NCBI GenBank assembly: GCA_947479475.1
Contig: CANJZW010000004.1
Location: 1 to 64,000 of the forward strand
Length of the DNA stretch: 64,000 bases
Reading direction: 5' to 3'
DNA from: Chthoniobacteraceae bacterium
GTDB taxonomy: Bacteria; Verrucomicrobiota; Verrucomicrobiia; Chthoniobacterales; Chthoniobacteraceae
This document shows positions 15,637 through 24,362 of this stretch, piece after piece. The notes beneath the pieces were generated by a model, which made no database searches, was not told where the DNA came from, and saw nothing but the letters and a program-made list of their open reading frames with translations. The position numbers and the translations under genes are program-made. Every line of letters starts with the position of its first letter. Position 1 is the first letter of the stretch.

Positions 15637-16959
15637 ATGCGTTGCGTTCTCCTCCTCCTTTTGATGTTTGTCTCGCCCGCGTTTGGGCAAAAGGCACCCT
15701 ATGATGTTTTTCCTGTGGCCAAGCCACCGTATTTTCGGGTGCGTTATGAGGCCTCTTCAGCACCTGCTGAACTGATTTTTCCAGTCAACTATACGGCGTG
15801 GATTCCGCCAGGCGTCAGTCAGTTGAGGGGAGTCATCGTGCATCAACACGGTTGCGGTGAAGGCTCCTGCAAATCCGGTTTGACGGGAGCGTTTGATTTG
15901 CACTGGCAGGCTTTGGCAAAAAAACACGGCTGCGCTTTAATTGCGCCAAGTTACGAACAGCCTGAGAAAGAAAACTGCCAAATGTGGTGTGATCCGCGCA
16001 ATGGCAGCGATGCTTCTTTTCAAAAAGCCCTTGCTGAATTGGGGGCAAAGAGTGGGCATCCGGAACTCGCAAAAGCCCCGTGGGCACTTTGGGGGCACAG
16101 CGGGGGCGGACATTGGGCGGGTGGCATGGCGTTGCTTCACCCGGAACGGACTGCCGCGGCGTGGTTGCGCAGCGGGGTGCCGCTGGTCAAGGAGGACGCG
16201 AATCGGGCGACGATCAAGCCCTACATCCTTCAAGACACGTTGAAGGGTGTGCCCTTGATGTGTAACCCTGGCACGAAGGAGGGGGTGAGCGTGAAGGATG
16301 GACGCTTCGCGGGCGTCTGGCCGGCAAACGAATCTTTTTTTACGGCGGTCCGCGGTATGGGCGGATTGATCGGCGTTGCGGTGGATCCGTTGACTGCCCA
16401 CGAGTGTGGTAATCAGCGCTACATGGCCATCCGCTGGTTGGACGCGTGTTTGAGCCAACGTTTGCCCCAAAAGAGTGGGGATCCCTTGCGGTCGATGCCG
16501 GTTTCCGAGGCGTGGTTGGCCCCCTTGTTGTCGGCTGAGGCAGTTCCGGCCGCGCAGTTCAAAGGAGCAGCAGAAGCGGCCGTCTGGCTTCCAAACGAGT
16601 TGGTTGCCACAGCGTGGATGCAGTATGTAAAGGATTCCGCCGTGGGCGATACGACGCCTCCCCCGGCTCCCTACAATCTTCGAGTGGAAGGCGCGCAATT
16701 ATTTTGGGAAGCGGATGCGGATCTTGAGAGTGGACTGGCGCATTTCATCATTGAGCGGGATGGACAACCGATCGGGACAGTCCCTGAGCAGCCTAAAAAC
16801 CCCTTCGGACGCCCCGTTTTCCAGGGTTTGCAATACAGTGACACGCCCACTCAACCGCTGGTGCAGATGGTCTTTACGGACACAAAGCAGGAGTCTGGAA
16901 AAAAGCACACCTACCGAGTCTTTGCCGTCAATACGATGGGGCTGCGTTCCGCGGAGTAA
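15637..16959 (+). CDS. Secreted alpha/beta hydrolase with C-terminal beta domain
   Basis: 440 residues with a signal peptide ending at 'VSPAFGQ'. Residues ~60-260 look like an alpha/beta-hydrolase fold: an oxyanion-type '[11 protein letters not shown]' and the nucleophile elbow GHSGGG, with a later acid/His region ('[13 protein letters not shown]'). The last ~100 residues resemble a fibronectin type III domain ('[20 protein letters not shown]'). It is probably a periplasmic or surface esterase or feruloyl-esterase-like enzyme; substrate unknown. It is monocistronic with a strong terminator after it. Confidence 0.75.
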   Translation: MRCVLLLLLMFVSPAFGQKAPYDVFPVAKPPYFRVRYEASSAPAELIFPVNYTAWIPPGVSQLRGVIVHQHGCGEGSCKSGLTGAFDLHWQALAKKHGCALIAPSYEQPEKENCQMWCDPRNGSDASFQKALAELGAKSGHPELAKAPWALWGHSGGGHWAGGMALLHPERTAAAWLRSGVPLVKEDANRATIKPYILQDTLKGVPLMCNPGTKEGVSVKDGRFAGVWPANESFFTAVRGMGGLIGVAVDPLTAHECGNQRYMAIRWLDACLSQRLPQKSGDPLRSMPVSEAWLAPLLSAEAVPAAQFKGAAEAAVWLPNELVATAWMQYVKDSAVGDTTPPPAPYNLRVEGAQLFWEADADLESGLAHFIIERDGQPIGTVPEQPKNPFGRPVFQGLQYSDTPTQPLVQMVFTDTKQESGKKHTYRVFAVNTMGLRSAE

Positions 16960-16984
16960 GCCGCCCAGGCTGCCGACCGTGAAT

Positions 16985-17033
16985 GGGCCCGGCGTTCGGT
17001 GGTGGATTGCATCCCGGGCCCTGCGGCCTTTTT
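16985..17033 (+). terminator. Rho-independent terminator
   Basis: GGGCCCGG (16985-16992) and CCGGGCCC (17014-17021) form an 8-bp perfect stem, followed within seven bases by five T (17029-17033). It ends the hydrolase transcript and lies between convergent genes. Confidence 0.6.
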
Positions 17034-17148
17034 AGACTTTGTTGAGGGCACGAACAGCCTCAATGGAAATGGCAGTTTTGTGGCCCGGCCTTCCGTCCCT
17101 GACCGCCTGGTTCGTGGGGCGTTCAGGCTGTGGAGTGCGCGGTTTTTT

Positions 17149-18687
17149 TCAGGCCCAAATTTCGCGGTCGAGGGAACGGTAGCTGACGGCCTCCTGCAAA
17201 TGGACGGTTTCAATGGCTTCGCTCTGAGCCAAGTCGGCGATGGTCCGGGCGACTTTGAGGATCCGGTCGTAGGCGCGAGCGCTCAAGTTGAGCGACTGTA
17301 CGGCAGACTGTAAAAGGGACGCACTTCCATTGCCTAGCGCACAGTGTTGGCGGATTTCGCGCGGGCGCATCCGGGCGTTTGAGCGGCCTTCCTTGCCGAG
17401 GCGCGCCCCTTGAATGGCTCGTGCATGTTCGACCCGGACGCGCATATTCGCGGAGCTTTCGCCGGGGTCGCCTCTGGACATTTCCGTGTAAGTGACCGAA
17501 GGGACTTCCAAATGCAGGTCGATGCGGTCCAGTAGCGGGCCCGAGATGCGTTGCCGGTAGCGCTGCACCTGTTGAAGCGAGCAGCGGCACTTTCGTTTGC
17601 GGTCTCCGTAAAAACCGCAGGGACAGGGGTTTAGCGCGGCGACTAATACAAAGTCAGCAGGAAAGGTGAAGCTGCCGGCGGCGCGTGCAATAGTGACGGT
17701 GCCATCCTCCAGGGGCTGCCGAAGGACTTCCAGCGTGGAGCGGCGGAACTCGGGAAGTTCGTCCAGAAAGAGGACGCCGTTGTGAGCGAGACTGACTTCG
17801 CCCGGACTGGGGGTGGCGGATCCTCCCAAAAGACCGGCGTCTGAAATGGTGTGATGCGGGGAACGGAAGGGGCGGGACGCCACAAAGGCTGGGCTTTTGC
17901 CGGCGAGGAGGCCGCAGGAGCTGTGGATTTTTGTGGTTTCGATTGCTTCGCTCAGCGACATCGGCGGCATCAGGGAGGGGATGCGTTTTGCCAGCATCGA
18001 CTTTCCTGATCCCGGCGGGCCCAGCATAAGCAAATTGTGCCCGCCGCTGACGGCGACTTCGATCGCACGCTTGGCGTGATATTGGCCCCGGACATCGGCG
18101 AAATCTTCGACGCCCGCATTCGCGCTGGCCTGCTGTAAAAGGGCGCCGGCATTGTGAGGGGTGGTGCGGATGGCGGTTTCTCCACGCAGAAACTGGACTG
18201 TCTCGGTGAGGTTGCGAACGCCGAACACTTCGATTCCGTCCACGAGGGCGGCTTCTGCGGCGTTTTCGGAGGGAAGAAGGATGGCGCGGCGGCGTTGTTT
18301 GCGCGCGGCGAGTGCGATGGAGAGAGCGCCTTTGATGGGGCGGACCGCGCCGTCCAAGGCGAGTTCTCCGGCGATGCAGTAGGAGGAGAGGTCGGGAAGG
18401 GGAGTCTCTTCGCAGGCGCCGACGAGGCCCAGTGCAATAGGCAGGTCGAAGGCGGGGCCTTCCTTGCGCACATTTGCGGGAGCGAGGTTGATCGTGGTGC
18501 GGCCGCGCGGCCAGTGGAGCATGCTGTTGGCTATCGCGGTGGTGACTCGGTCCCGGCTCTCTCTCACTGCCGTATCAGGCAGGCCGACGATCACAATGGC
18601 CGGAATGCCGCTGGCCGAGTTGACCTCGATTTCTACCTCCAGACCCTCAACCCCCTGCAACGTTGCGGAAAACACCTTTGCAAGCAT
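17149..18687 (-). CDS. comM: YifB/ComM-type Mg-chelatase-like AAA+ ATPase
   Basis: 512 residues from the ATG at 18687, the usual family length; the open frame further upstream is not protein-like. The N-terminal domain starts with the family signature '[15 protein letters not shown]' near residues 34-48. The AAA+ core has Walker A GPPGSGKS (223-230), the family segment '[18 protein letters not shown]' and Walker B '[11 protein letters not shown]', followed by a Cys-rich insertion ([11 protein letters not shown]). ComM is a hexameric helicase that aids branch migration during integration of DNA taken up by transformation. No other competence gene is seen in the window. Confidence 0.93.
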   Translation of the reverse strand: MLAKVFSATLQGVEGLEVEIEVNSASGIPAIVIVGLPDTAVRESRDRVTTAIANSMLHWPRGRTTINLAPANVRKEGPAFDLPIALGLVGACEETPLPDLSSYCIAGELALDGAVRPIKGALSIALAARKQRRRAILLPSENAAEAALVDGIEVFGVRNLTETVQFLRGETAIRTTPHNAGALLQQASANAGVEDFADVRGQYHAKRAIEVAVSGGHNLLMLGPPGSGKSMLAKRIPSLMPPMSLSEAIETTKIHSSCGLLAGKSPAFVASRPFRSPHHTISDAGLLGGSATPSPGEVSLAHNGVLFLDELPEFRRSTLEVLRQPLEDGTVTIARAAGSFTFPADFVLVAALNPCPCGFYGDRKRKCRCSLQQVQRYRQRISGPLLDRIDLHLEVPSVTYTEMSRGDPGESSANMRVRVEHARAIQGARLGKEGRSNARMRPREIRQHCALGNGSASLLQSAVQSLNLSARAYDRILKVARTIADLAQSEAIETVHLQEAVSYRSLDREIWA

Positions 18688-18831
18688 GCTCCTGAATCGC
18701 GGCGGCGGCTTGCGCTTGGGGTGAGGGAACGCAGCAAGCCTGCCTCCGGGCCTCATATTTCCCCCAATCCTAGGGAGGGTTTTCTCCGCCCACCAGTTGA
18801 ACCGATGGGTGGAGTCCGGGTAAGCCACTTC

Positions 18832-21450
18832 TTAAGGACGCTTTTTCTGGTCCAAAAAGGCTTTTGCTTCGGGCACGCTCACGCGCACCCCGGGCACAGA
18901 ATAATCCAGAGTGTCGTTGCTTGGATTAATTCCCTTGCCATCCGCGTCAACCCAGATGGGGTTGTGGTAGGCGAACGGATGAATGGAGGCTTGTGAACTT
19001 GAGCCGTAGCCGGTTTGGAGGGTGTGGTTTTCACCGCAGGCGACGACGATGAGGTGGGAGTCTGTGTTTACTGGGACGTCGATCGTTTGCTCAAATTTGA
19101 CCACGCCTTCTTTGAAAAAGGAGGGGTGCGTGGTGCGCGTGAAGTTGAGGGATTGGAGCGGGCGCCCATTGACGAGAATTTGGACGCGGTCGATATCGAT
19201 CCAGTCGGTGCATTGCACGCGGACTTTCAAGGAGACGGGCTTGCCCTTGGACAGAACGGTGTCCCCCGGTCCCTCGCCGTTTGCCGTTGTCACCTGGAGA
19301 AACGGGCCGGTCGTGAGGTAGGAGCGGCCTTCTTTGGCGGCCTTCACATTTTCGCGCCAGTCGATTTTTGCGGGATCATCCGAGGCTGAGGGCATGTACA
19401 TGCGCCAGCCGCCCACGCCGTTTCCGAATACGGAATGAGCATCGCAGACCGCGATGGCATTGGTGCGGCGTCCTTGGTTTAGCATCTCAAGCCACAAGAA
19501 CTCCCTGTTCCACGTCACCGTTTCAGAGCCGCCGGCTCCGCGCGTCACGCGGAAAGGGGCGTTATCAAGGAGGAATGAGCCTGCGCCATTTTGGGTTTCA
19601 TAGCCGTTGATCATTTGGACCAACCCGGCGTATCCGCCTTCTGATTCGCCCGCCCTGCGCGTTTCGAAAAAATTCGCAAACAAATCGGGGTGGTTAATCT
19701 GGATCCAACGGTCGTGGGAGGGGCGCTGCCACTCGCGCAAGGTGAGAGCGTTGACCCGGGGGTCTGCATTCCAAACTGGAGCGCCGTTGTCCTGGGTGTA
19801 GGGAACTGGTTCGAATGGGAAGGCGTTAAAGTGGGCGTTTGCGCCGGTCGACTCCAGTCCGACGACGGTCTGCAGGAAGGGGGCAAGTCCTAGCCTGTCG
19901 ATTTCAGGGCGCCAGTTGAAGATACGGTTGTGCTCGGTGGTGGGTGCGAATTCGATGTTTTCAGCGGCGAGGTTGATGAGGCGGTCTGCGGTGCCGCACA
20001 CATTGTCTCCACTGGGGGTGGAGTGGTTGTGGTAGTCGGCGCTCACCCAACCGCGGGTGTCCACCATCCGGTTGAGAATCCCCGAGACTAGAACGGGTTT
20101 TCCCGGAACCACAGCCACCTCCTGTTCGAGGTGGCTGAATTCGATGCCCCGGGTGACAACCACGCGGTATTTTCCTGGGAGGACGCCCACAGAAAAACGG
20201 CCCGTCTCGCTGTGGTACTGATCCCGGCAGCCGTGCGCGCGCTGGTCGGGACCGAGGTTGAGCGGTTCGGTACCGGGGAGGGCTAGAAACTGGGCCTTGC
20301 AGGGAATGGAGATCCCTTGCGCGTCCTGGATGTTAAAGGAGATCTTGCCAGCCTCCTTGAGCCGTAGGATGAGGGCTTCTGATGGATGCTGCGCCTTGCA
20401 GTCCGCCTCAATTTCGCTTTCCGGGCGGCCCGGGGCTGAGGCTGTCAGCTTATATTTGCCGGGGGGAAGCGTGAGGGCGAATGCCCCCGAAGAATCAACG
20501 GAAGCGATTCCCGAAAGGCGTCCATTGCTGTCGGGTTGGTTTGAGCGCGCTTTTCCTGCTGGAGAGGGCGGGGGCGTCACGGCAAAGAGAGGGCGTAGCC
20601 AGACCCTGGCGTCGGGAACGGGGTTGCCGGCTTCGTCGAGAATGCGGCCGGAGAGTTTGGATTGAACGCCCTGGCGAACACACACGTGACTGACGGCCTC
20701 GGCGGGAGAGTGGCCCACGGCTAAGAAACGGGTGTAGACGACTGATTCACCTGGGGCCAGTTCTTTGGAGGCGAGGCCTAGCAAACCCGCTGGGTCGTGC
20801 AGGGGGCCCACCGCGTAGCCGCAGCGGTCTGCGGGGTCGACCGCGTCCGCCCAAAGGATTCCGCCGGGAGCGGCTCCTGTTTGTAGAAAGTTTGTCCAAC
20901 GGTCCTGGCAGGGGGCTTTCAGAGGTTTGTCGGTTTCATTGCGCAGGGTGGTGGTGATTTGGACTCCGATCCAGCCGTCTTCGATGCTGTAGACATGTTT
21001 GCGGGAGATGCCGCCAGCAGACTCCGCTGTGACCACGGTTTCGATGGCGGCGGCGGTGACGCCCGGAGCGGAGGGGGTGGGGTCCGCGATTCGCACCCAT
21101 GAAACAGCGCCCTGCTGGGAGGCGGGGGAAAAGATGGTGATTTGATCGTTGTCGGAGCCTCGCAGTGTGAGGTCGTAAAGGCAGCCGGGGGTGATTCCAT
21201 CCGCGCCGTAAAACGTGGACATATTAGCGCGGCGGAGCGGGAGATTTCCGCTGATGACCGCCTCCACCATGTTGTTGCGAAGGACGAAGTCTCCGATGAT
21301 TCCGTCTGCTTCTTTGCCTTTGGGCAGAAGCTGGGTTGTTGTGGAGGAAACCTCTACGGCTTCTGGTCGGGCGGAGAGGCTGGGGGTGATAACAGCTAGC
21401 GAAAACGCACAGAGGCCTTGGACAAAACGAAAAGGGGAGGGGGGTCTCAT
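18832..21450 (-). CDS. Secreted CehA/McbA-type metallohydrolase (PHP fold)
   Basis: 872 residues from the ATG at 21450. The signal peptide ends near 'TPSLSARPEA'. The first ~260 residues form a beta-rich domain. Carboxypeptidase-regulatory-like beta domains follow ('LSGRILDEAGNPVPDARV' near 280 and 'FALTLPPGKYKLTASAPG'). A PHP-type catalytic domain starts around residue 480: 'SADYHNHSTPSGDN' carries the first metal-binding histidines, with 'TTEHNR' and 'CDAHSVFG' further on. CehA/McbA enzymes are phosphoesterase- or carbamate-hydrolase-like; the natural substrate in this group is unknown. The gene is separate from comM by 144 bases on the same strand. Confidence 0.8.
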   Translation of the reverse strand: MRPPSPFRFVQGLCAFSLAVITPSLSARPEAVEVSSTTTQLLPKGKEADGIIGDFVLRNNMVEAVISGNLPLRRANMSTFYGADGITPGCLYDLTLRGSDNDQITIFSPASQQGAVSWVRIADPTPSAPGVTAAAIETVVTAESAGGISRKHVYSIEDGWIGVQITTTLRNETDKPLKAPCQDRWTNFLQTGAAPGGILWADAVDPADRCGYAVGPLHDPAGLLGLASKELAPGESVVYTRFLAVGHSPAEAVSHVCVRQGVQSKLSGRILDEAGNPVPDARVWLRPLFAVTPPPSPAGKARSNQPDSNGRLSGIASVDSSGAFALTLPPGKYKLTASAPGRPESEIEADCKAQHPSEALILRLKEAGKISFNIQDAQGISIPCKAQFLALPGTEPLNLGPDQRAHGCRDQYHSETGRFSVGVLPGKYRVVVTRGIEFSHLEQEVAVVPGKPVLVSGILNRMVDTRGWVSADYHNHSTPSGDNVCGTADRLINLAAENIEFAPTTEHNRIFNWRPEIDRLGLAPFLQTVVGLESTGANAHFNAFPFEPVPYTQDNGAPVWNADPRVNALTLREWQRPSHDRWIQINHPDLFANFFETRRAGESEGGYAGLVQMINGYETQNGAGSFLLDNAPFRVTRGAGGSETVTWNREFLWLEMLNQGRRTNAIAVCDAHSVFGNGVGGWRMYMPSASDDPAKIDWRENVKAAKEGRSYLTTGPFLQVTTANGEGPGDTVLSKGKPVSLKVRVQCTDWIDIDRVQILVNGRPLQSLNFTRTTHPSFFKEGVVKFEQTIDVPVNTDSHLIVVACGENHTLQTGYGSSSQASIHPFAYHNPIWVDADGKGINPSNDTLDYSVPGVRVSVPEAKAFLDQKKRP

Positions 21451-21564
21451 TTGAGCTGATAAAGAATGGTAATTGTTTGAATGCAAGCTTTCAGCGAGAT
21501 GACCGTGCGCGGTTTTTCACGGGTGTGAGAGGACCCGGGCACTGGGGTGCTATGGCAATGAATG

Positions 21565-22146
21565 CTAGAGGCGGCGCAAAAGGCGCACCAGTTCGCGCCC
21601 TTCGCGTCCGGGATACGTGGCGCGTGGCAGCCACTCTTGCTCCAATTCGAAGAGGCCTGCAAAATCCCGGTCTAATTCTTCAGTGGTGACGCCGAAGGGC
21701 GGCCCCTGCGAGGGATCCTCCATGTCCGGGTTTAAAAAGAAGAGTGCAAGCAACCTGCCTCCGGGGCAGAGAGAATTTCGGGCTGACTGGATATATTGGG
21801 GTCGGTCTGCGGGGGGGATGGCGCAGAAGCAGGTGTGTTCCCAGATCCAATCGAAGTGGCCCATAAAAGCCTCTGGCAGCTCAAAGAAATCACCCTGCAG
21901 AAAGGAAGTGTTTGGGAGGACGGCCTGCTCTTTTGCCTCCTGGATGGCGCTGGGAGCCAGATCCAATCCAATCACCTCGAGCGCACCTGCTTTCGCAATA
22001 GCCCGGACATCGTGGCCGAGGCCGCAGCCTGGGACGAGGACGCGCCCCTTTAACAGGCCCTCGGCGAGGGCGCTCTCCAGTTCCGGAGCGGGCTCGGATT
22101 TGTCCCAGGGAGTGTTCCCCGTTTTGTAGCATTCTTCCCAGTTCAT
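21565..22146 (-). CDS. TPMT-family SAM-dependent methyltransferase
   Basis: 193 residues. It begins 'MNWEECYKTGNTPWDKSEPA', the hallmark start of thiopurine S-methyltransferase-like bacterial proteins. The SAM-binding loop VLVPGCGLGHD is followed by 'VIGLDLAPSAIQEA' and 'FDWIWEHTCFCAI'. Bacterial members methylate small thiol, selenium or tellurium compounds, or halides. It is soluble, with no signal peptide. It stands 28 bases upstream of the end of the sulfatase gene on the same strand, so it may be on the sulfatase transcript. Confidence 0.85.
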   Translation of the reverse strand: MNWEECYKTGNTPWDKSEPAPELESALAEGLLKGRVLVPGCGLGHDVRAIAKAGALEVIGLDLAPSAIQEAKEQAVLPNTSFLQGDFFELPEAFMGHFDWIWEHTCFCAIPPADRPQYIQSARNSLCPGGRLLALFFLNPDMEDPSQGPPFGVTTEELDRDFAGLFELEQEWLPRATYPGREGRELVRLLRRL

Positions 22147-22174
22147 TGGTTTGTTTTTCTGCGGGCCGTGGGCC

Positions 22175-23935
22175 TCACAATGGCTTTTTAGGGTTTGGTT
22201 TTTGGAGCTGGATTGTTTCTTCCAGATCTTTTTCCCAGAGTTCGCTTAATTCTTTAACCTTTACCGGATTGGATTTTGCCAGGTTGTTGGATTCGCCGCG
22301 GTCTTTGGAAAGATCGTAAAGCTCCCACTCTCCCCCCGCCAGAGCCACCAGCTTCCAGTCTCCAGCGCGGATGGCGCGGTTTTTTTCGTGAAGCCACCAG
22401 AGGTGACCGTTGAGCGAGCGATCGTCTTTTTCGAGAAAGCCCGCCAAACTATGGCCAGGGGCGGATGGCACTTTTTCCGAGGCGATTTTGGCCGGTTTTT
22501 GGGCGCCGCTGACCTGCATTAGCGTCGGGACAATATCCACTAGGTGGCCTGGATGGTGGCGCAGTTCCCCCCGGGCTTGGAAGCCTGCGGGCCAGTGGAC
22601 GATGAGCGGGGTGGAGATTCCCCCTTCGTGCACCCATGTTTTGTGTCGCCGCAGGGGGGTGTTGGAGGCGCTGGACCAACCGGGCCCGAGGCAAATGAAC
22701 GAGGCCTTGGAACCCATGGGCGCTTCGGGATCGTGCCCGTCCCCACGGACCATCATTTCGGCGCTGGCGCCGTTGTCGGAGAGGAAAAGAATCAGGGTGT
22801 TTTCGAAGACCCCCATGGTTTTGAGTTGGGCGAGGACGCGGCCGATTTCCTGATCCATACGGTCCACAAGAGCGGCATGGACAGCCATTTTGGCGGCTTG
22901 GAATTGGCGCTGGCCGGGGGTGAGTTTCTCCCAGGGGAGGGGTTTGTTCAACTCGTTGGGGCCTAGTACGGCGAGTTGCTGAGGGAAGGCGTAGGGCGGT
23001 CCAACCTCCGTTTCCATGGCAGGCAACGGATGGTGGGTGATGCCCATTTGCGTCAGTCGCGCGTGGCGGTCTGTGGCGACAGCGTTCCAACCCTTGAGGT
23101 ATTTGTCCCTGTATTTGGCGATATCCACTTCGGGGGCTTGCAGTGGGAAGTGTGGGGCGGTGAATGCGACGTATTGGAAAAACGGCTGGTTTGGAAAGCG
23201 TTCGGAGTGCTCGCGCAGGCAGGAAACTGCATGGTCGGCAACGGCGGACGTGACGTAGTAGTCCGGAGTTTGGACGCTGGGTGTGCCGTCGGTTTGGTTG
23301 CCTTCGGCCTTGAAGTAGTTGCTTTCAGCTTTGGCACCGACTTCGAAGCTGTGCGTGAAGCCGTTTTCCAAGGGACGTCCGTCAATGTGCCATTTTCCAG
23401 AGTGGTAACTGCGGTACCCCTGAGGGGCGAGAAGTTCTGTGAGCAGCGGCGCCCAAACGGGGCGGACTCCCTTGCCGCCGGAAGTCTGCCCGGGCAGTGA
23501 GTCGCGTTTGACCTGCTGGGCGTAGTATCCAGTGAGCAATGCCGCGCGGGAGGGCCAGCACCGGGCGGTGTTGTAAAACTGGGTGAATCGGAGTCCGTTG
23601 GCCGCCAGTGCGTCGAGGTTTGGAGTTTGGATGTCGCCTCCGTAACAGCCGAGGTCTGAAAACCCCAGGTCATCCGCAAGGATGATGAGGATATTGGGTT
23701 TTGCCGTTGGGGTTAGGCTTGGGTTTGCGGCTGGATTCGAACTCAAAGTTTGCAGGGGCGCCGGTTCGCCGTTCTCAGACTTTTTTGCTTTTGAAATCAA
23801 GCCACCAGCACGATCCGTCGCACCGCGTGGTGCTGCGGTCGCTGCGGGACTTGATTCCGCGTGGGAGTCGAGTGGGTGAAGCAGCGCGAGAACGGCGAGA
23901 AATAGGGAGGGGGAGAGGAGGGTGTTCTGTTTCAT
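22175..23935 (-). CDS. Secreted arylsulfatase-type sulfatase
   Basis: 586 residues from the ATG at 23935, with signal peptide and a low-complexity linker to about residue 75. The sulfatase fold begins with the metal-binding 'ILIILADDLGFSDLGCYGG'. The active-site motif is CWPSRAALLTG, in which the Cys must be converted to formylglycine. 'YHSGKWHIDG', 'LFLSDNGASAEM' and a C-terminal 'ELYDLSKDRGESNNLA' are also typical. It is exported and should remove sulfate from glycans or small molecules. It needs a true FGE or anSME enzyme; the SUMF1-like proteins at 37-55 kb lack the required cysteines. Confidence 0.93.
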   Translation of the reverse strand: MKQNTLLSPSLFLAVLALLHPLDSHAESSPAATAAPRGATDRAGGLISKAKKSENGEPAPLQTLSSNPAANPSLTPTAKPNILIILADDLGFSDLGCYGGDIQTPNLDALAANGLRFTQFYNTARCWPSRAALLTGYYAQQVKRDSLPGQTSGGKGVRPVWAPLLTELLAPQGYRSYHSGKWHIDGRPLENGFTHSFEVGAKAESNYFKAEGNQTDGTPSVQTPDYYVTSAVADHAVSCLREHSERFPNQPFFQYVAFTAPHFPLQAPEVDIAKYRDKYLKGWNAVATDRHARLTQMGITHHPLPAMETEVGPPYAFPQQLAVLGPNELNKPLPWEKLTPGQRQFQAAKMAVHAALVDRMDQEIGRVLAQLKTMGVFENTLILFLSDNGASAEMMVRGDGHDPEAPMGSKASFICLGPGWSSASNTPLRRHKTWVHEGGISTPLIVHWPAGFQARGELRHHPGHLVDIVPTLMQVSGAQKPAKIASEKVPSAPGHSLAGFLEKDDRSLNGHLWWLHEKNRAIRAGDWKLVALAGGEWELYDLSKDRGESNNLAKSNPVKVKELSELWEKDLEETIQLQKPNPKKPL

Positions 23936-24362
23936 GGGAGACAAGAAGCGGGCGCACCTGTCTGGCACGGGGCGTGGATGTTTACCATACGGACGATGGC
24001 CAATGCGGTAAAGCCCTGTGGCGAGCCGTCACAGAAGTGGAGCGGCAAAGAGAGAGACGTCGTGCCGCAGTAGCCGCCTCTGGAACGCGGACAGTGCCTG
24101 CCGCAGGATTCTATAGGTCTTTCAGTGCGACGGTAGGAAACATGGGGTAGGGCGGCAAAAGTTTGTTTTCGGCGTCCGCAGTGCGCGAAGCCGTCGCGGA
24201 GCCTGCCCTACCCATTTGCGTCGACGGGATTGATGAAGCGACTGACAATCGATTTGGGACCGCTTTTGCAACATTATTTCCTCCCACGATGCCGCCCTCC
24301 AGAATCCCGGTGTTTCGCGTGAAGACCCCGGGAAACTGGAGTTGGCCAGCCCTGCCAAACGG
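23936..24362. other. Intergenic region with REP-like element
   Basis: 427 bases without a gene, upstream of the sulfatase and downstream of the 24363-28418 gene. It contains the palindromic element at 24145-24213. The rest holds no recognised feature; the sulfatase promoter should lie near 23950-24050. Confidence 0.5.
24145..24213. repeat. REP-like palindromic element
   Basis: The 69-bp element begins GGGTAGGGC-GGC and ends GCCTGCCCTACCC, the ends being inverted copies, with a further inner palindromic part (CGAAGCCGTCGCGGAG). The bounded palindrome in a non-coding gap is typical of dispersed REP/RAYT-type repeats. Only one copy is in this window, so dispersal cannot be judged here. Confidence 0.55.
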
